DNA from: Actinomycetales bacterium
GTDB lineage: Bacteria > Actinomycetota > Actinomycetes > Actinomycetales > Dermabacteraceae
DNA: 5,361 nt
Direction: 5' to 3'
Assembly (NCBI GenBank): GCA_012799425.1
Contig: JAAZLF010000454.1
Coordinates: 1-5,361, forward strand
Shown here piece after piece: positions 1 to 5,361 of this stretch. Under the pieces are notes generated by a model, which ran no database searches, was not told where the DNA came from, and saw only the letters and a program-made list of their open reading frames with translations. Position numbers and translations under genes: made by a program. The stretch's first letter is position 1. Every line of letters starts with the position of its first letter.

Positions 1-883
1 CGCCGATGTTCTCGCCGTAGGTGGTGGTGGGTGAACCGCCGAAGCCGGCCGAGAGCGCGGTGGCGATGCCGTCGGAGGCGAGGGTGCGCCCCACCATGTG
101 GTCGAGGTTGCGGTGGGTCATCAGGCCGACGCTGGTCACGTGGCCCACGTTCTCGGCCAGCAGCACCAGCACCACGGGCAGGAACATCGGCAGCAGGCCG
201 AAGTTGAACTCGGGGTGGTGGAATTCAGGCAGTCCGATCCAGGGGGCCTCGGCGACCGGGGTGAAGACCACCTCGCCGCGCAGCACGGCCACGCCGTAGC
301 CGATCAGCACGCCCAGCAGCACCGAGATGCGGCCCAGCATCCCCTTGAACAGTGCGGTGCACAGCACCACCGCGAACAGGGTGACGGTCGCGGTGACCGC
401 GGACTGCTGGAAGTTCTCGTACGCCGTGGGGGCGAGGTTGAAGCCGATCAGCGCGACGATCGATCCCATCACCACCGGAGGCATGAGCACGCTGATCCAG
501 CGGGTGCCGATCCTCGCGACCAGCAGGCCCAGCAGTGCCAGCAAGATGCCGGTGACCATCACGCCGCCGAGCGCGGCGCCCATCGAGTCGGCCTGGGTGG
601 AGGCGGTGATCGGGGCGATGAACGCGAAGGAGGAGCCGAGGTAGCTGGGCACCTTGTTCTGCGTGATGATCAGGAAGAGCAGGGTGCCGATGCCGGAGAA
701 CAGCAGTGTGGTCGAGGGCGGGAATCCGGTCAGCAGCGGCACCAGGAAGGTCGCGCCGAACATGGCGATCACGTGCTGCGCGCCGATCCCGATGGTCAGC
801 GGCCAGGACAGCCGCTCCTCGGGGCGGACGATCGCGTCGGGCGCGATGGTGCGTCCGTCTCCGTGCAGGCTCCAGCGGAACAT
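1..883 (-). CDS. uraA: Uracil permease, UraA/PyrP type (NCS2 family), 3' end missing
   Basis: This is a nucleobase:cation symporter that brings uracil into the cell across the cytoplasmic membrane for pyrimidine salvage. The first 294 residues are visible; family members have about 430, so the C-terminal third lies beyond the left edge. A conserved segment around residues 35-50 reads GAQHVIAMFGATFLVP, and KVPSYLGSSFAFIAP (77-91) matches the TM3 region of E. coli UraA. AENVGH (243-248) supplies E244 and H248, and TTTYGENIG (286-294) supplies E291. These correspond to E241, H245 and E290, which bind uracil in E. coli UraA. Many hydrophobic helices fit the 14-helix fold. The ATG at 883 is preceded by GGAG four bases upstream. 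The gene starts 43 bases after the stop of the upstream membrane-protein gene, with no evident promoter of its own, so cotranscription is likely. A related xanthine/uracil carrier is possible, but the residues favour uracil. Confidence 0.93.
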   Translation of the reverse strand, partial: MFRWSLHGDGRTIAPDAIVRPEERLSWPLTIGIGAQHVIAMFGATFLVPLLTGFPPSTTLLFSGIGTLLFLIITQNKVPSYLGSSFAFIAPITASTQADSMGAALGGVMVTGILLALLGLLVARIGTRWISVLMPPVVMGSIVALIGFNLAPTAYENFQQSAVTATVTLFAVVLCTALFKGMLGRISVLLGVLIGYGVAVLRGEVVFTPVAEAPWIGLPEFHHPEFNFGLLPMFLPVVLVLLAENVGHVTSVGLMTHRNLDHMVGRTLASDGIATALSAGFGGSPTTTYGENIG

Positions 884-887
884 GGTT

Positions 888-891
888 CTCC
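888..891 (-). promoter_or_regulatory. Ribosome binding site of uraA
   Basis: GGAG lies four bases before the ATG at 883 (context TGGAGAACCATG on the minus strand). It is the only clear Shine-Dalgarno match near this start and supports the start choice. Confidence 0.55.
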
Positions 892-917
892 AGGGGGTGA
901 AGCGGAAGGGGAGGTGT

Positions 918-936
918 CGCGGCGGGTCAGGCCGCG
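918..936 (-). other. GC-rich hairpin spanning the stop of the membrane-protein gene
   Basis: On the minus strand CGCGGC and GCCGCG form a perfect 6-bp stem around a 7-base loop (CTGACCC) that contains the TGA stop of the 582-residue membrane-protein gene. No U-tract follows, so it is not a classical intrinsic terminator. It could slow transcription or protect an mRNA end between this gene and uraA. In DNA this GC-rich, such a stem may also arise by chance. Confidence 0.3.
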
Positions 937-2675
937 GGGAACATCTTGCGTCGGGCCGTCTCCTCGGTGACGTCCGGGACGCGATCCAGCAGCGAGACGC
1001 GCCCACCGTCACGGGCCCGGAAGTCGGCGAACATCCGGGTGAGGTCCGGGGCGCCGAACTCGTCCCGCACCGGGGCGGGGACGGTGAGCATGAGGGCTGC
1101 CGCGAGGCCGATGAACAGGGCGACGCCGCCGGTGACCAGCCCGGCACCCGCAGCCATGGCCAGGGAGTTCACGATCACGTCGAGGAAGCCCACGACCACC
1201 AGCAGCAGCGCCGCCACCACCCCGCTGGCCCTCGCGGTCACCGCGGGACGCGAGAGCAGCGACGTGCGGCCGAACAGGGAGACGAGCACGAAGCAGGCGC
1301 AGACGACGGCATCGATCAGATGCAGCATCGGGCTTCCGGGAGCCTGGCCGCTCACCGCAGCGATCGAGGCCAGCAGATGCCAGGTGACAGCGGCGGCGTG
1401 CATCAGCGCGCTGAACTCGAAGGCCCGCACGGTGTAGACCAGCCAGTCGGTGCGGCGGAAGGAGACCGGCATGCTGCGCACGAAGGAGCGCGAGATCATC
1501 AGTCCGAAGGCCGCGACCAGGAACGGCAGGTAGACGAAGCCGGAGGCGAAGCTCAGCGGGGCGGCGAACTGCAGGCCGAGGGTGTTGTCGGCGAGTGCGG
1601 CGATCACCAGCGCGGCCACCACCGCGGTGGAGAACACGTACCAGGAGCGTTCGCGACGCAGCGCCGCGACCAGCACTATCCCCAGCAGCAGGGCGGAGAT
1701 CAGGGCGTTGGCGAAGGTCATCAAGGAGAACGCCCAGCCGGTGGTGAACACTCGGCCGACGATCATCACCAGGGCCACCAGCAGGGCGACGCCCGCACCC
1801 CCGGCCACCCCCAGCAGCACGGAGCGCGCCACGCGCCGTGCTCGTTCCTGCGGGAGGTAGCCCTCGTGGGCACGCGGTTCGATGCCGAGGATCGCGCCGA
1901 GCAGCAGCAGGGAGACTCCGATGCCGATCCCCACGGGCGGACCGTCGGGCAGGGAGGCGAAAAGCTTCGGCAGCGACAGGACGAGGTCTGCGACCAGCAC
2001 GGTCACGGCGGCCAGCAGGGACGGGAGCAGACCGGCCACACGGAGCACCCGCACAGCGCCCAGCGGGGCCTTCTCGGGCACCCAGCGCAGCAGGTGCACG
2101 ATCACCAGCGCGGCGATGCCGGTGCCGATGGCGGCCTTCCCGATCAGCTCGAGCACGGGGCTGTCCGCGAGGGTGAAGGTGGTGGTCAGCGCCGTGACCA
2201 GGCAGATCAGCGCGAGCACGTCGCGCAGGGCGTCGAACACGCCCAGTTCTCTGAAGCGGTCGGGCAGCACCAGCGTGTTCAGCGGGATCTCGTCGTGCTC
2301 GGCGTTGGGGGTGGTCCCGGAACGGGCGTAGGAGACGTCCGCCGGGGCGCGCAGCGGGGCGACGAGCTGATCGTCCTGCGCGGGTGCCTCGGCCTCCTCG
2401 ACGGGCTCCTCGTCGCCGGCCTCGAGGACGGGGATCGCACCGGTGGCGGTGTCCGGCTCGGCCTCGAGGTCGAGGCTGCTGAGGTCCACGGTCTCGTTCT
2501 CGCCGGGCGGCAGCGCCGGTTCGGCGGCACGGCGGGCCAGCAGAGGGGTCGCGTAGCGGTCGAAGGCGGCACGGTCCGGCAGGCGGTCGGTGGGCAGGCT
2601 GTGCGGATCGTCGATGGCGAAGATCCAGTCATCGTCCTGGTCCCGGTCCTGGCCGCCGCGCGGGTCCCTGTCCAT
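927..2675 (-). CDS. Polytopic membrane protein of unknown function with acidic cytoplasmic N-terminus (582 aa)
   Basis: I do not recognise a family with confidence. The protein has two parts. Residues 1-145 are hydrophilic, strongly acidic and of low complexity, with runs such as DRDQDDDW near 11-17 and EAGDEEPVEEAEAP near 85-98, and no signal peptide. Residues about 150-532 hold roughly twelve hydrophobic helices (about 150-170, 178-197, 212-232, 246-264, 285-307, 315-338, 346-362, 375-395, 415-440, 450-468, 484-505, 508-532). A soluble tail of about 50 residues ends in RRKMFPAA. The even helix count places both ends in the cytoplasm. I see no transporter signature, nucleotide-binding motif or protease motif. 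The ATG at 2675 is supported by AGGAGAG seven bases upstream. The gene follows a 153-base spacer after the acyltransferase cassette and precedes uraA by 43 bases, so it may share a transcript with uraA. A transporter-like or envelope scaffold role is only a guess. Confidence 0.85.
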   Translation of the reverse strand: MDRDPRGGQDRDQDDDWIFAIDDPHSLPTDRLPDRAAFDRYATPLLARRAAEPALPPGENETVDLSSLDLEAEPDTATGAIPVLEAGDEEPVEEAEAPAQDDQLVAPLRAPADVSYARSGTTPNAEHDEIPLNTLVLPDRFRELGVFDALRDVLALICLVTALTTTFTLADSPVLELIGKAAIGTGIAALVIVHLLRWVPEKAPLGAVRVLRVAGLLPSLLAAVTVLVADLVLSLPKLFASLPDGPPVGIGIGVSLLLLGAILGIEPRAHEGYLPQERARRVARSVLLGVAGGAGVALLVALVMIVGRVFTTGWAFSLMTFANALISALLLGIVLVAALRRERSWYVFSTAVVAALVIAALADNTLGLQFAAPLSFASGFVYLPFLVAAFGLMISRSFVRSMPVSFRRTDWLVYTVRAFEFSALMHAAAVTWHLLASIAAVSGQAPGSPMLHLIDAVVCACFVLVSLFGRTSLLSRPAVTARASGVVAALLLVVVGFLDVIVNSLAMAAGAGLVTGGVALFIGLAAALMLTVPAPVRDEFGAPDLTRMFADFRARDGGRVSLLDRVPDVTEETARRKMFPAA

Positions 2676-2682
2676 CGACCTT

Positions 2683-2689
2683 CTCTCCT
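2683..2689 (-). promoter_or_regulatory. Ribosome binding site of the 582-aa membrane protein
   Basis: AGGAGAG on the minus strand sits seven bases before the ATG at 2675, the usual spacing. It fixes this start rather than an internal one. Confidence 0.7.
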
Positions 2690-2748
2690 GCCTGTGACGC
2701 CCTCAGGGGGCCGTGCATGCCTGCGCTGGGTGCGCGTGCGCGTCTTGC

Positions 2749-2754
2749 ATCCTA
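2749..2754 (-). promoter_or_regulatory. Possible promoter -10 element for the membrane-protein gene
   Basis: TAGGAT on the minus strand fits the actinobacterial housekeeping-sigma -10 pattern TAnnnT. It lies about 75 bases before the ATG at 2675, in the only sizeable spacer of the window. I find no convincing -35 at 16-18 bases upstream; the sequence there is GC-rich (around CGGGGTC). Actinobacterial promoters often lack a good -35, so this stays a candidate. Confidence 0.3.
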
Positions 2755-2804
2755 GGGACGTCGCGGGCGCTGACCCCGTCGGCGCGCCGTGAACCCGCTG
2801 CGCA

Positions 2805-2820
2805 GTGCGTCTCAGCGCAC
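2805..2820 (-). terminator. Possible hairpin after the zinc-ribbon gene, no U-tract
   Basis: Just after the stop at 2829, the minus strand reads GTGCG, then six bases (CTGAGA), then CGCAC: a perfect 5-bp stem. Its place at the end of the three-gene cassette suits a terminator, but the stem is short and no T-run follows. The rest of the 2676-2828 spacer shows no open frame worth calling. Confidence 0.22.
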
Positions 2821-2828
2821 GCCGGCGC

Positions 2829-3494
2829 TCACAGGTGCAGGCGCTTGGCGAGCTCGTGGCGCACGGCCCCGCCGCGCACCGTCAGCAGCAGCGTCACCGC
2901 GACCACGCTGAGTCCGCCGCAGATCGCGGAGGGGATCACGGTGCCCACCCAGCCCAGCGCCAGGAACACGATCGGGGCCAGGCCCAGCAGCACGGTCAGG
3001 CCGCTGTAGACGACGTAGTCCCCCACCTCCATCCGCATCACCCTGGCCGTGATCAGCAGTCCCACGATCGAGGCGGCGCACACGATCGGGACCACGAAGG
3101 TCAGCGACCAGCCGTCCCAGCCGGAGAGGTAGTCCCAGTAGACGCATATCCCTGCGGCGAGCACCACCAGGTAGACGATGAACTTGGCGAGGTTGCGGCG
3201 CTTGCTGATCGCCATCACCACCACCAGCCAGGTGGTGACGATCCCCAGCCAGACGCTGCGCAGCGCGCCGATGCCGTCATCGTCCGGTCCGAACAGCAGC
3301 TGGGCCAGGAACGACAGCACGGCCACGGCCAGCGAGGTCAGGGCCAGCACCCGCAGCACCCTGCGCCGGGAGAAGCGCAGCGGCACGGTCGGGTACGGGC
3401 CCGGCACGGGCTCGCCCACGAGGCTGGCCCCGCAGAGCACACAGCGGGCCCAGTCCCCCTCGACGGCGACAGCGCAGTCCGGGCAGCGCCTCAT
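2829..3494 (-). CDS. Zinc-ribbon six-helix membrane protein, DUF6320 type (221 aa)
   Basis: The N-terminus carries four cysteines in a CxxC-x10-CxxC pattern (C4, C7, C18, C21), a typical zinc ribbon on the cytoplasmic side. A linker rich in Pro and Arg follows (28-45). Six hydrophobic helices then lie at about 46-67, 77-96, 103-120, 129-150, 160-180 and 185-206, ending in a short charged tail (RHELAKRLHL). From memory this layout and tail match Pfam family DUF6320, whose members are often encoded beside an alcohol acetyltransferase and an alpha/beta hydrolase, as here; the family's function is not known to me. The ATG at 3494 overlaps the TGA of the acyltransferase gene in ATGA, and no strong Shine-Dalgarno is visible, so translation is probably coupled. 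A role as membrane partner or anchor for the acyltransferase is inferred from this linkage alone. Confidence 0.85.
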   Translation of the reverse strand: MRRCPDCAVAVEGDWARCVLCGASLVGEPVPGPYPTVPLRFSRRRVLRVLALTSLAVAVLSFLAQLLFGPDDDGIGALRSVWLGIVTTWLVVVMAISKRRNLAKFIVYLVVLAAGICVYWDYLSGWDGWSLTFVVPIVCAASIVGLLITARVMRMEVGDYVVYSGLTVLLGLAPIVFLALGWVGTVIPSAICGGLSVVAVTLLLTVRGGAVRHELAKRLHL

Positions 3495-4258
3495 GTCTCG
3501 AACTCGCTCAGCTCGTCCTCGGAGACGCGGGGCGCGGAGACGGTGACCTCGACCCCCGCCTCCGTCAGCAGGGCGGCGTACTCGCGCACGTGGTCGGTCT
3601 CCACGAAGGGAGCGGTGAAGCTGATCGTGAGCAGGCCATCATGGGAGATGGCGCAGAACTGGGGCCGGACCGCGGAGACGTGGAACAGCATCCGGCCCAC
3701 GTGGGGCTCGGCGGGCTCGGGCAGCGTGACCCGGCCGAGGTTGGAGATCGCCACGGTGAGGCCGCGATTGTTCAGGTGGTTGATCAGGCTCAGCAGCATG
3801 TCCTTCAGCGGGCGGGGCACGATGCGGGCCAGCGGCAGTCGTTCGATGCGCAGCAGGCGGTGCAGCTTGCGCTCGAGCGCCTCGGGGGTCGCCTCGGCGC
3901 TGAAGCTGTCCTGGAGCGCGCGGGCCACCGCCCCCGGAGTGTCCTCGCCCCGGCCGTAGGTGTGCTCGACCCGGATCGTCGCGAAGAAGTTCCTCGCAGA
4001 GGTCGAGGGGAAGAACTGACGCAGGTTGACCGGCACCGATGCCGCCATGGTGGGTGCCCCCCGGGCCCCGTCGTCGGTGCGTCGGATCGCTTCGAAGAAC
4101 AGGGCGGTCAGGAACATCGTCAGCGCCACCCCCTGCGCCTTCGCCAGGCGCAGCACAGGCTTGGCCGGCATCGTCAGCTCGATGACACGGGTGCGGTGGT
4201 CGGGGGTGCGGGTGCCGCGCACGCGGTGGATCCGCCGACGGGACGGACGCGGCACCGA

Positions 4259-4285
4259 AGGCTCGCCCGGCTCACCAGGCTCGCC
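4259..4285 (-). repeat. Three 9-base repeats coding GEPGEPGEP
   Basis: Three near-identical 9-base units (GGCGAGCCT, GGTGAGCCG, GGCGAGCCT on the minus strand) encode Gly-Glu-Pro three times, in the low-complexity insert of the acyltransferase. In-frame gain or loss of units would leave the reading frame intact. Confidence 0.6.
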
Positions 4286-4378
4286 GTCGAGGTCCTGCGA
4301 CGGGGCGTCGGCCTCCTCGACGGTGAGCACCGCCGGGGCCGCCTCACGGCTGAACTCCTCCTGGTGGTCGTCCTCTGC

Positions 4379-4402
4379 CCGTCGGCGTCTGCGGCGGCGC
4401 CG
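4379..4402 (-). repeat. Eight-arginine tract in the acyltransferase
   Basis: Eight consecutive arginine codons follow FAHYF in the second frame of the acyltransferase gene. They open a charged, low-complexity insert (to about 4235) between the conserved DSF segment and the RGTRTPD segment. The tract is coded by mixed CGN/CGG-type triplets and is not a perfect DNA repeat. Confidence 0.6.
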
Positions 4403-4490
4403 GAAGTAGTGGGCGAAGGAATCGGTGGTCAGCTCGTGCACCTCCTCGGCCGCCTCGGCGCCCGCACGAGCTCCGACGGCCTCCGGCGGC

Positions 4491-4495
4491 GGGGG
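4491..4495 (-). other. Likely frameshift site: run of five C in the acyltransferase
   Basis: On the minus strand the frame-one codons read GTG GCC CCC GCC here, and frame two continues with CCG CCG GAG GCC. Moving from one frame to the other needs one base to be skipped or removed. The run of five C after codon 150 is the most slippage-prone spot within the allowed interval (4441-4540), which is bounded by a frame-two stop at 4541-4543 and by the conserved DSF segment. The exact base cannot be fixed from one sequence. Confidence 0.6.
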
Positions 4496-4942
4496 CCACG
4501 GCCGCGGCCTCGTGGGGGAAGCGGCGACGGGTGTAGGCGGTCAGCAGGTCGGTGAGGAACCACAGCGCCCCCGTGCCGTCGGACAGCGCATGGAAGATCT
4601 CGAGGCTGATGCGCCGGCGATGGTGCAGGACCCGGAACAGCAGCGAGCGGCGGTCCACCTGGTAGATCGGGGCGCAGCTGGGTTCGGTCTCCTCCTCCAC
4701 CACGGGCAGCAGGTCGCTGTCCTGGAGGTAGTACCAGAACACGCCGCGCCGCAGCACCGCGTGGTAGAGCGGGAAGCGCTCGAAGGTCTCCTCGAGCGCC
4801 TCCTGCAGCAGCGCCGGATCGACCTCGTGATCCAGCTCGGCGCTCATCCGGAACACCTTGGGGTCCACGTCGCTGCGGGCAGCGGGGAAGATGTTCGAGG
4901 CGTTGTCCAGGCGCACCCAGTGCCGCCGCCTGACCGGGCCGA

Positions 4943-5361
4943 TCATGTCCCCTCCTGCCCCGGTACGCCCTGGTCGAGGAACTCGTCGATCACCTCGTAG
5001 GCCTCCCGGAGCGGGCGGGCGAAGCGGGGCAGGCTGATGAAGCCGTGCAGGGCGCGTTCGACGCGGTGCAGGCGCACCCGGTTCCCCGCCTCCTCGAGGG
5101 CCCGGGCGTAGGCCTCGCCCTCGTCGCACAGCAGATCCAGCTCGGCGGTGATCATCAGGGTGTCGGGCTGATCGGTGAGGTCGGTCGCCATGAGCGGCGA
5201 GACCAGGCGGTTCTTCCGCTGCTCGGGGTCCGGTACGTACATGTCGAAGTAGTCCTCGACCTCGGTGTTGGTCAGGCGGTAGTCCTCGCCGTGGCGGCGC
5301 ACCGAGGCAAAGGGCGAGGTCTCCGGGTCGTGGTCCCAGTGCGTGACCGGGTACAGCAGGA
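4943..5361 (-). CDS. Alpha/beta hydrolase (HSL/esterase type), C-terminal 138 residues
   Basis: The 5' part of this gene lies beyond the right edge; 138 residues and the TGA stop are visible. The segment SPLMATDLTDQPDTLMITAELD is split here as SPLMA (visible residues 54-58) and ITAELDLLCDEGEAYA (70-85), matching the HSL/alpha-beta hydrolase fold-3 family pattern ITAExDPLRDEGEAYA. D75 would be the catalytic acid, and H105 in ALHGFI the catalytic histidine. The nucleophile serine (GxSxG) and oxyanion HGG motif must be upstream, out of view. The usual Pro and Arg of DPLRDEG are Leu and Cys here. Enzymes of this family hydrolyse carboxyl esters, usually in the cytoplasm. The stop overlaps the acyltransferase start in ATGA, so the two genes are surely cotranscribed and probably act on the same ester. 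An internal GTG at 5302 is not the true start, because homology continues upstream. Confidence 0.88.
   Translation of the reverse strand, partial: LLYPVTHWDHDPETSPFASVRRHGEDYRLTNTEVEDYFDMYVPDPEQRKNRLVSPLMATDLTDQPDTLMITAELDLLCDEGEAYARALEEAGNRVRLHRVERALHGFISLPRFARPLREAYEVIDEFLDQGVPGQEGT
4951..4956 (-). promoter_or_regulatory. Ribosome binding site of the acyltransferase
   Basis: A full AGGAGG on the minus strand lies four bases before the ATG at 4946, inside the last codons of the hydrolase gene. It supports this start, and with the ATGA overlap suggests efficient coupled translation. Confidence 0.7.

Larger units (their letters stand above)
3491..4946 (-). pseudogene. Alcohol acetyltransferase-type acyltransferase (condensation fold), interrupted by a one-base frameshift
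   Basis: Two frames together encode a protein of the alcohol acetyltransferase/condensation-domain superfamily, which moves an acyl group from a thioester such as acetyl-CoA to an acceptor hydroxyl. Frame one runs from the ATG at 4946. It has the family start RLDNASNIFPA (12-22) and the catalytic motif HALSDG (H119, D123), and stays homologous to about residue 151. Left unshifted it stops at 4344 after 200 residues. Frame two, open from 4540 to 3491, supplies TTDSFAHYF, RGTRTPDHRTRVIE, VNLRQFFPSTSARNFF and TVAISNLGRV, all family-like. The distance 4946-3491 is one base more than a multiple of three, so dropping one base gives about 484 residues, a normal length. AGGAGG lies four bases before the ATG, which overlaps the hydrolase stop in ATGA. 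The break may be a sequencing error, a real mutation or programmed shifting. The acceptor is unknown. Confidence 0.82.

Noticed and set aside
98..970. Plus-strand open frame of 290 codons
   Set aside because: It lies opposite uraA, whose substrate residues are all recognisable on the minus strand. The plus-strand translation is His/Gln/Asp-rich shadow sequence.
2279..2632. 117-codon minus-strand open frame
   Set aside because: It is an alternative frame of the membrane protein's N-terminal region, dominated by Pro, Arg, Ser and Thr, with no ribosome site of note.
654..2792. A 712-codon open frame on the plus strand
   Set aside because: It is antisense to the membrane-protein gene and rich in Gly, Gln, His, Arg and Asp with no domain. 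Such long mirror frames are usual in very GC-rich DNA. The minus-strand protein has clear helices, a strong ribosome site and sensible ends.
2805..3959. Plus-strand open frame of 384 codons
   Set aside because: It is antisense to the zinc-ribbon and acyltransferase genes, and its composition (His, Gln, Asp and Arg runs) is that of a shadow frame.
3491..4441. Independent gene starting at the GTG at 4441
   Set aside because: The frame is open and family-like upstream of the GTG, and the segment alone lacks the HxxxDG catalytic motif. A GAGGAGGTG ribosome-like match overlaps the GTG itself, so spacing is wrong for a true start. It is better read as the second half of the frameshifted acyltransferase.
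3590..4555. Plus-strand open frame of 321 codons
   Set aside because: It is opposite the conserved acyltransferase blocks and lacks any recognisable motif.
4344..5129. Single 261-codon minus-strand gene starting near 5129
   Set aside because: The part before 4946 is an out-of-frame reading of the hydrolase gene, and the part after about 4490 is an out-of-frame Gly/Arg/Pro-rich tail. Only 4946 to about 4494 is genuine.

Overview
The window comes from a very GC-rich bacterium, most likely an actinobacterium. Third codon positions are almost all G or C, Shine-Dalgarno sites are strong, and genes are tightly packed. A Dermabacteraceae/Brachybacterium-like or other Micrococcales host would fit, but that is an inference from style and not from a marker gene. 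Every gene I can support is on the minus strand, so transcription runs from right to left. The long plus-strand open frames are antisense shadows.

In transcription order, positions 5361 to about 2829 hold a compact three-gene cassette. It begins with the C-terminal part of an HSL-type alpha/beta hydrolase, cut by the right edge. A condensation-fold acyltransferase of the alcohol acetyltransferase type follows, and then a small zinc-ribbon plus six-helix membrane protein of the DUF6320 type. Both junctions are 4-base ATGA overlaps, which implies translational coupling and a joint function. The acyltransferase is interrupted by a one-base frameshift at a run of five C (minus strand) near 4491-4495. 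The N-terminal part with the catalytic HxxxDG motif and the C-terminal part lie in different frames.

A 153-base spacer (2676-2828) contains a possible hairpin and a possible promoter -10 element. It separates the cassette from a gene for a 582-residue membrane protein with a long acidic cytoplasmic N-terminus and about twelve transmembrane helices, which I cannot assign to a known function. Forty-three bases further on, the window ends inside a uracil permease gene (UraA/PyrP type, NCS2 family) that carries all three key substrate-binding residues.

The hydrolase, acyltransferase and zinc-ribbon protein look like one unit that makes, moves or breaks an acyl ester, perhaps at the membrane. That is inferred from family and gene order, and no substrate is visible. 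The membrane protein and uraA may form a second transcription unit. I saw no tRNA, rRNA, CRISPR array, insertion sequence or phage gene.
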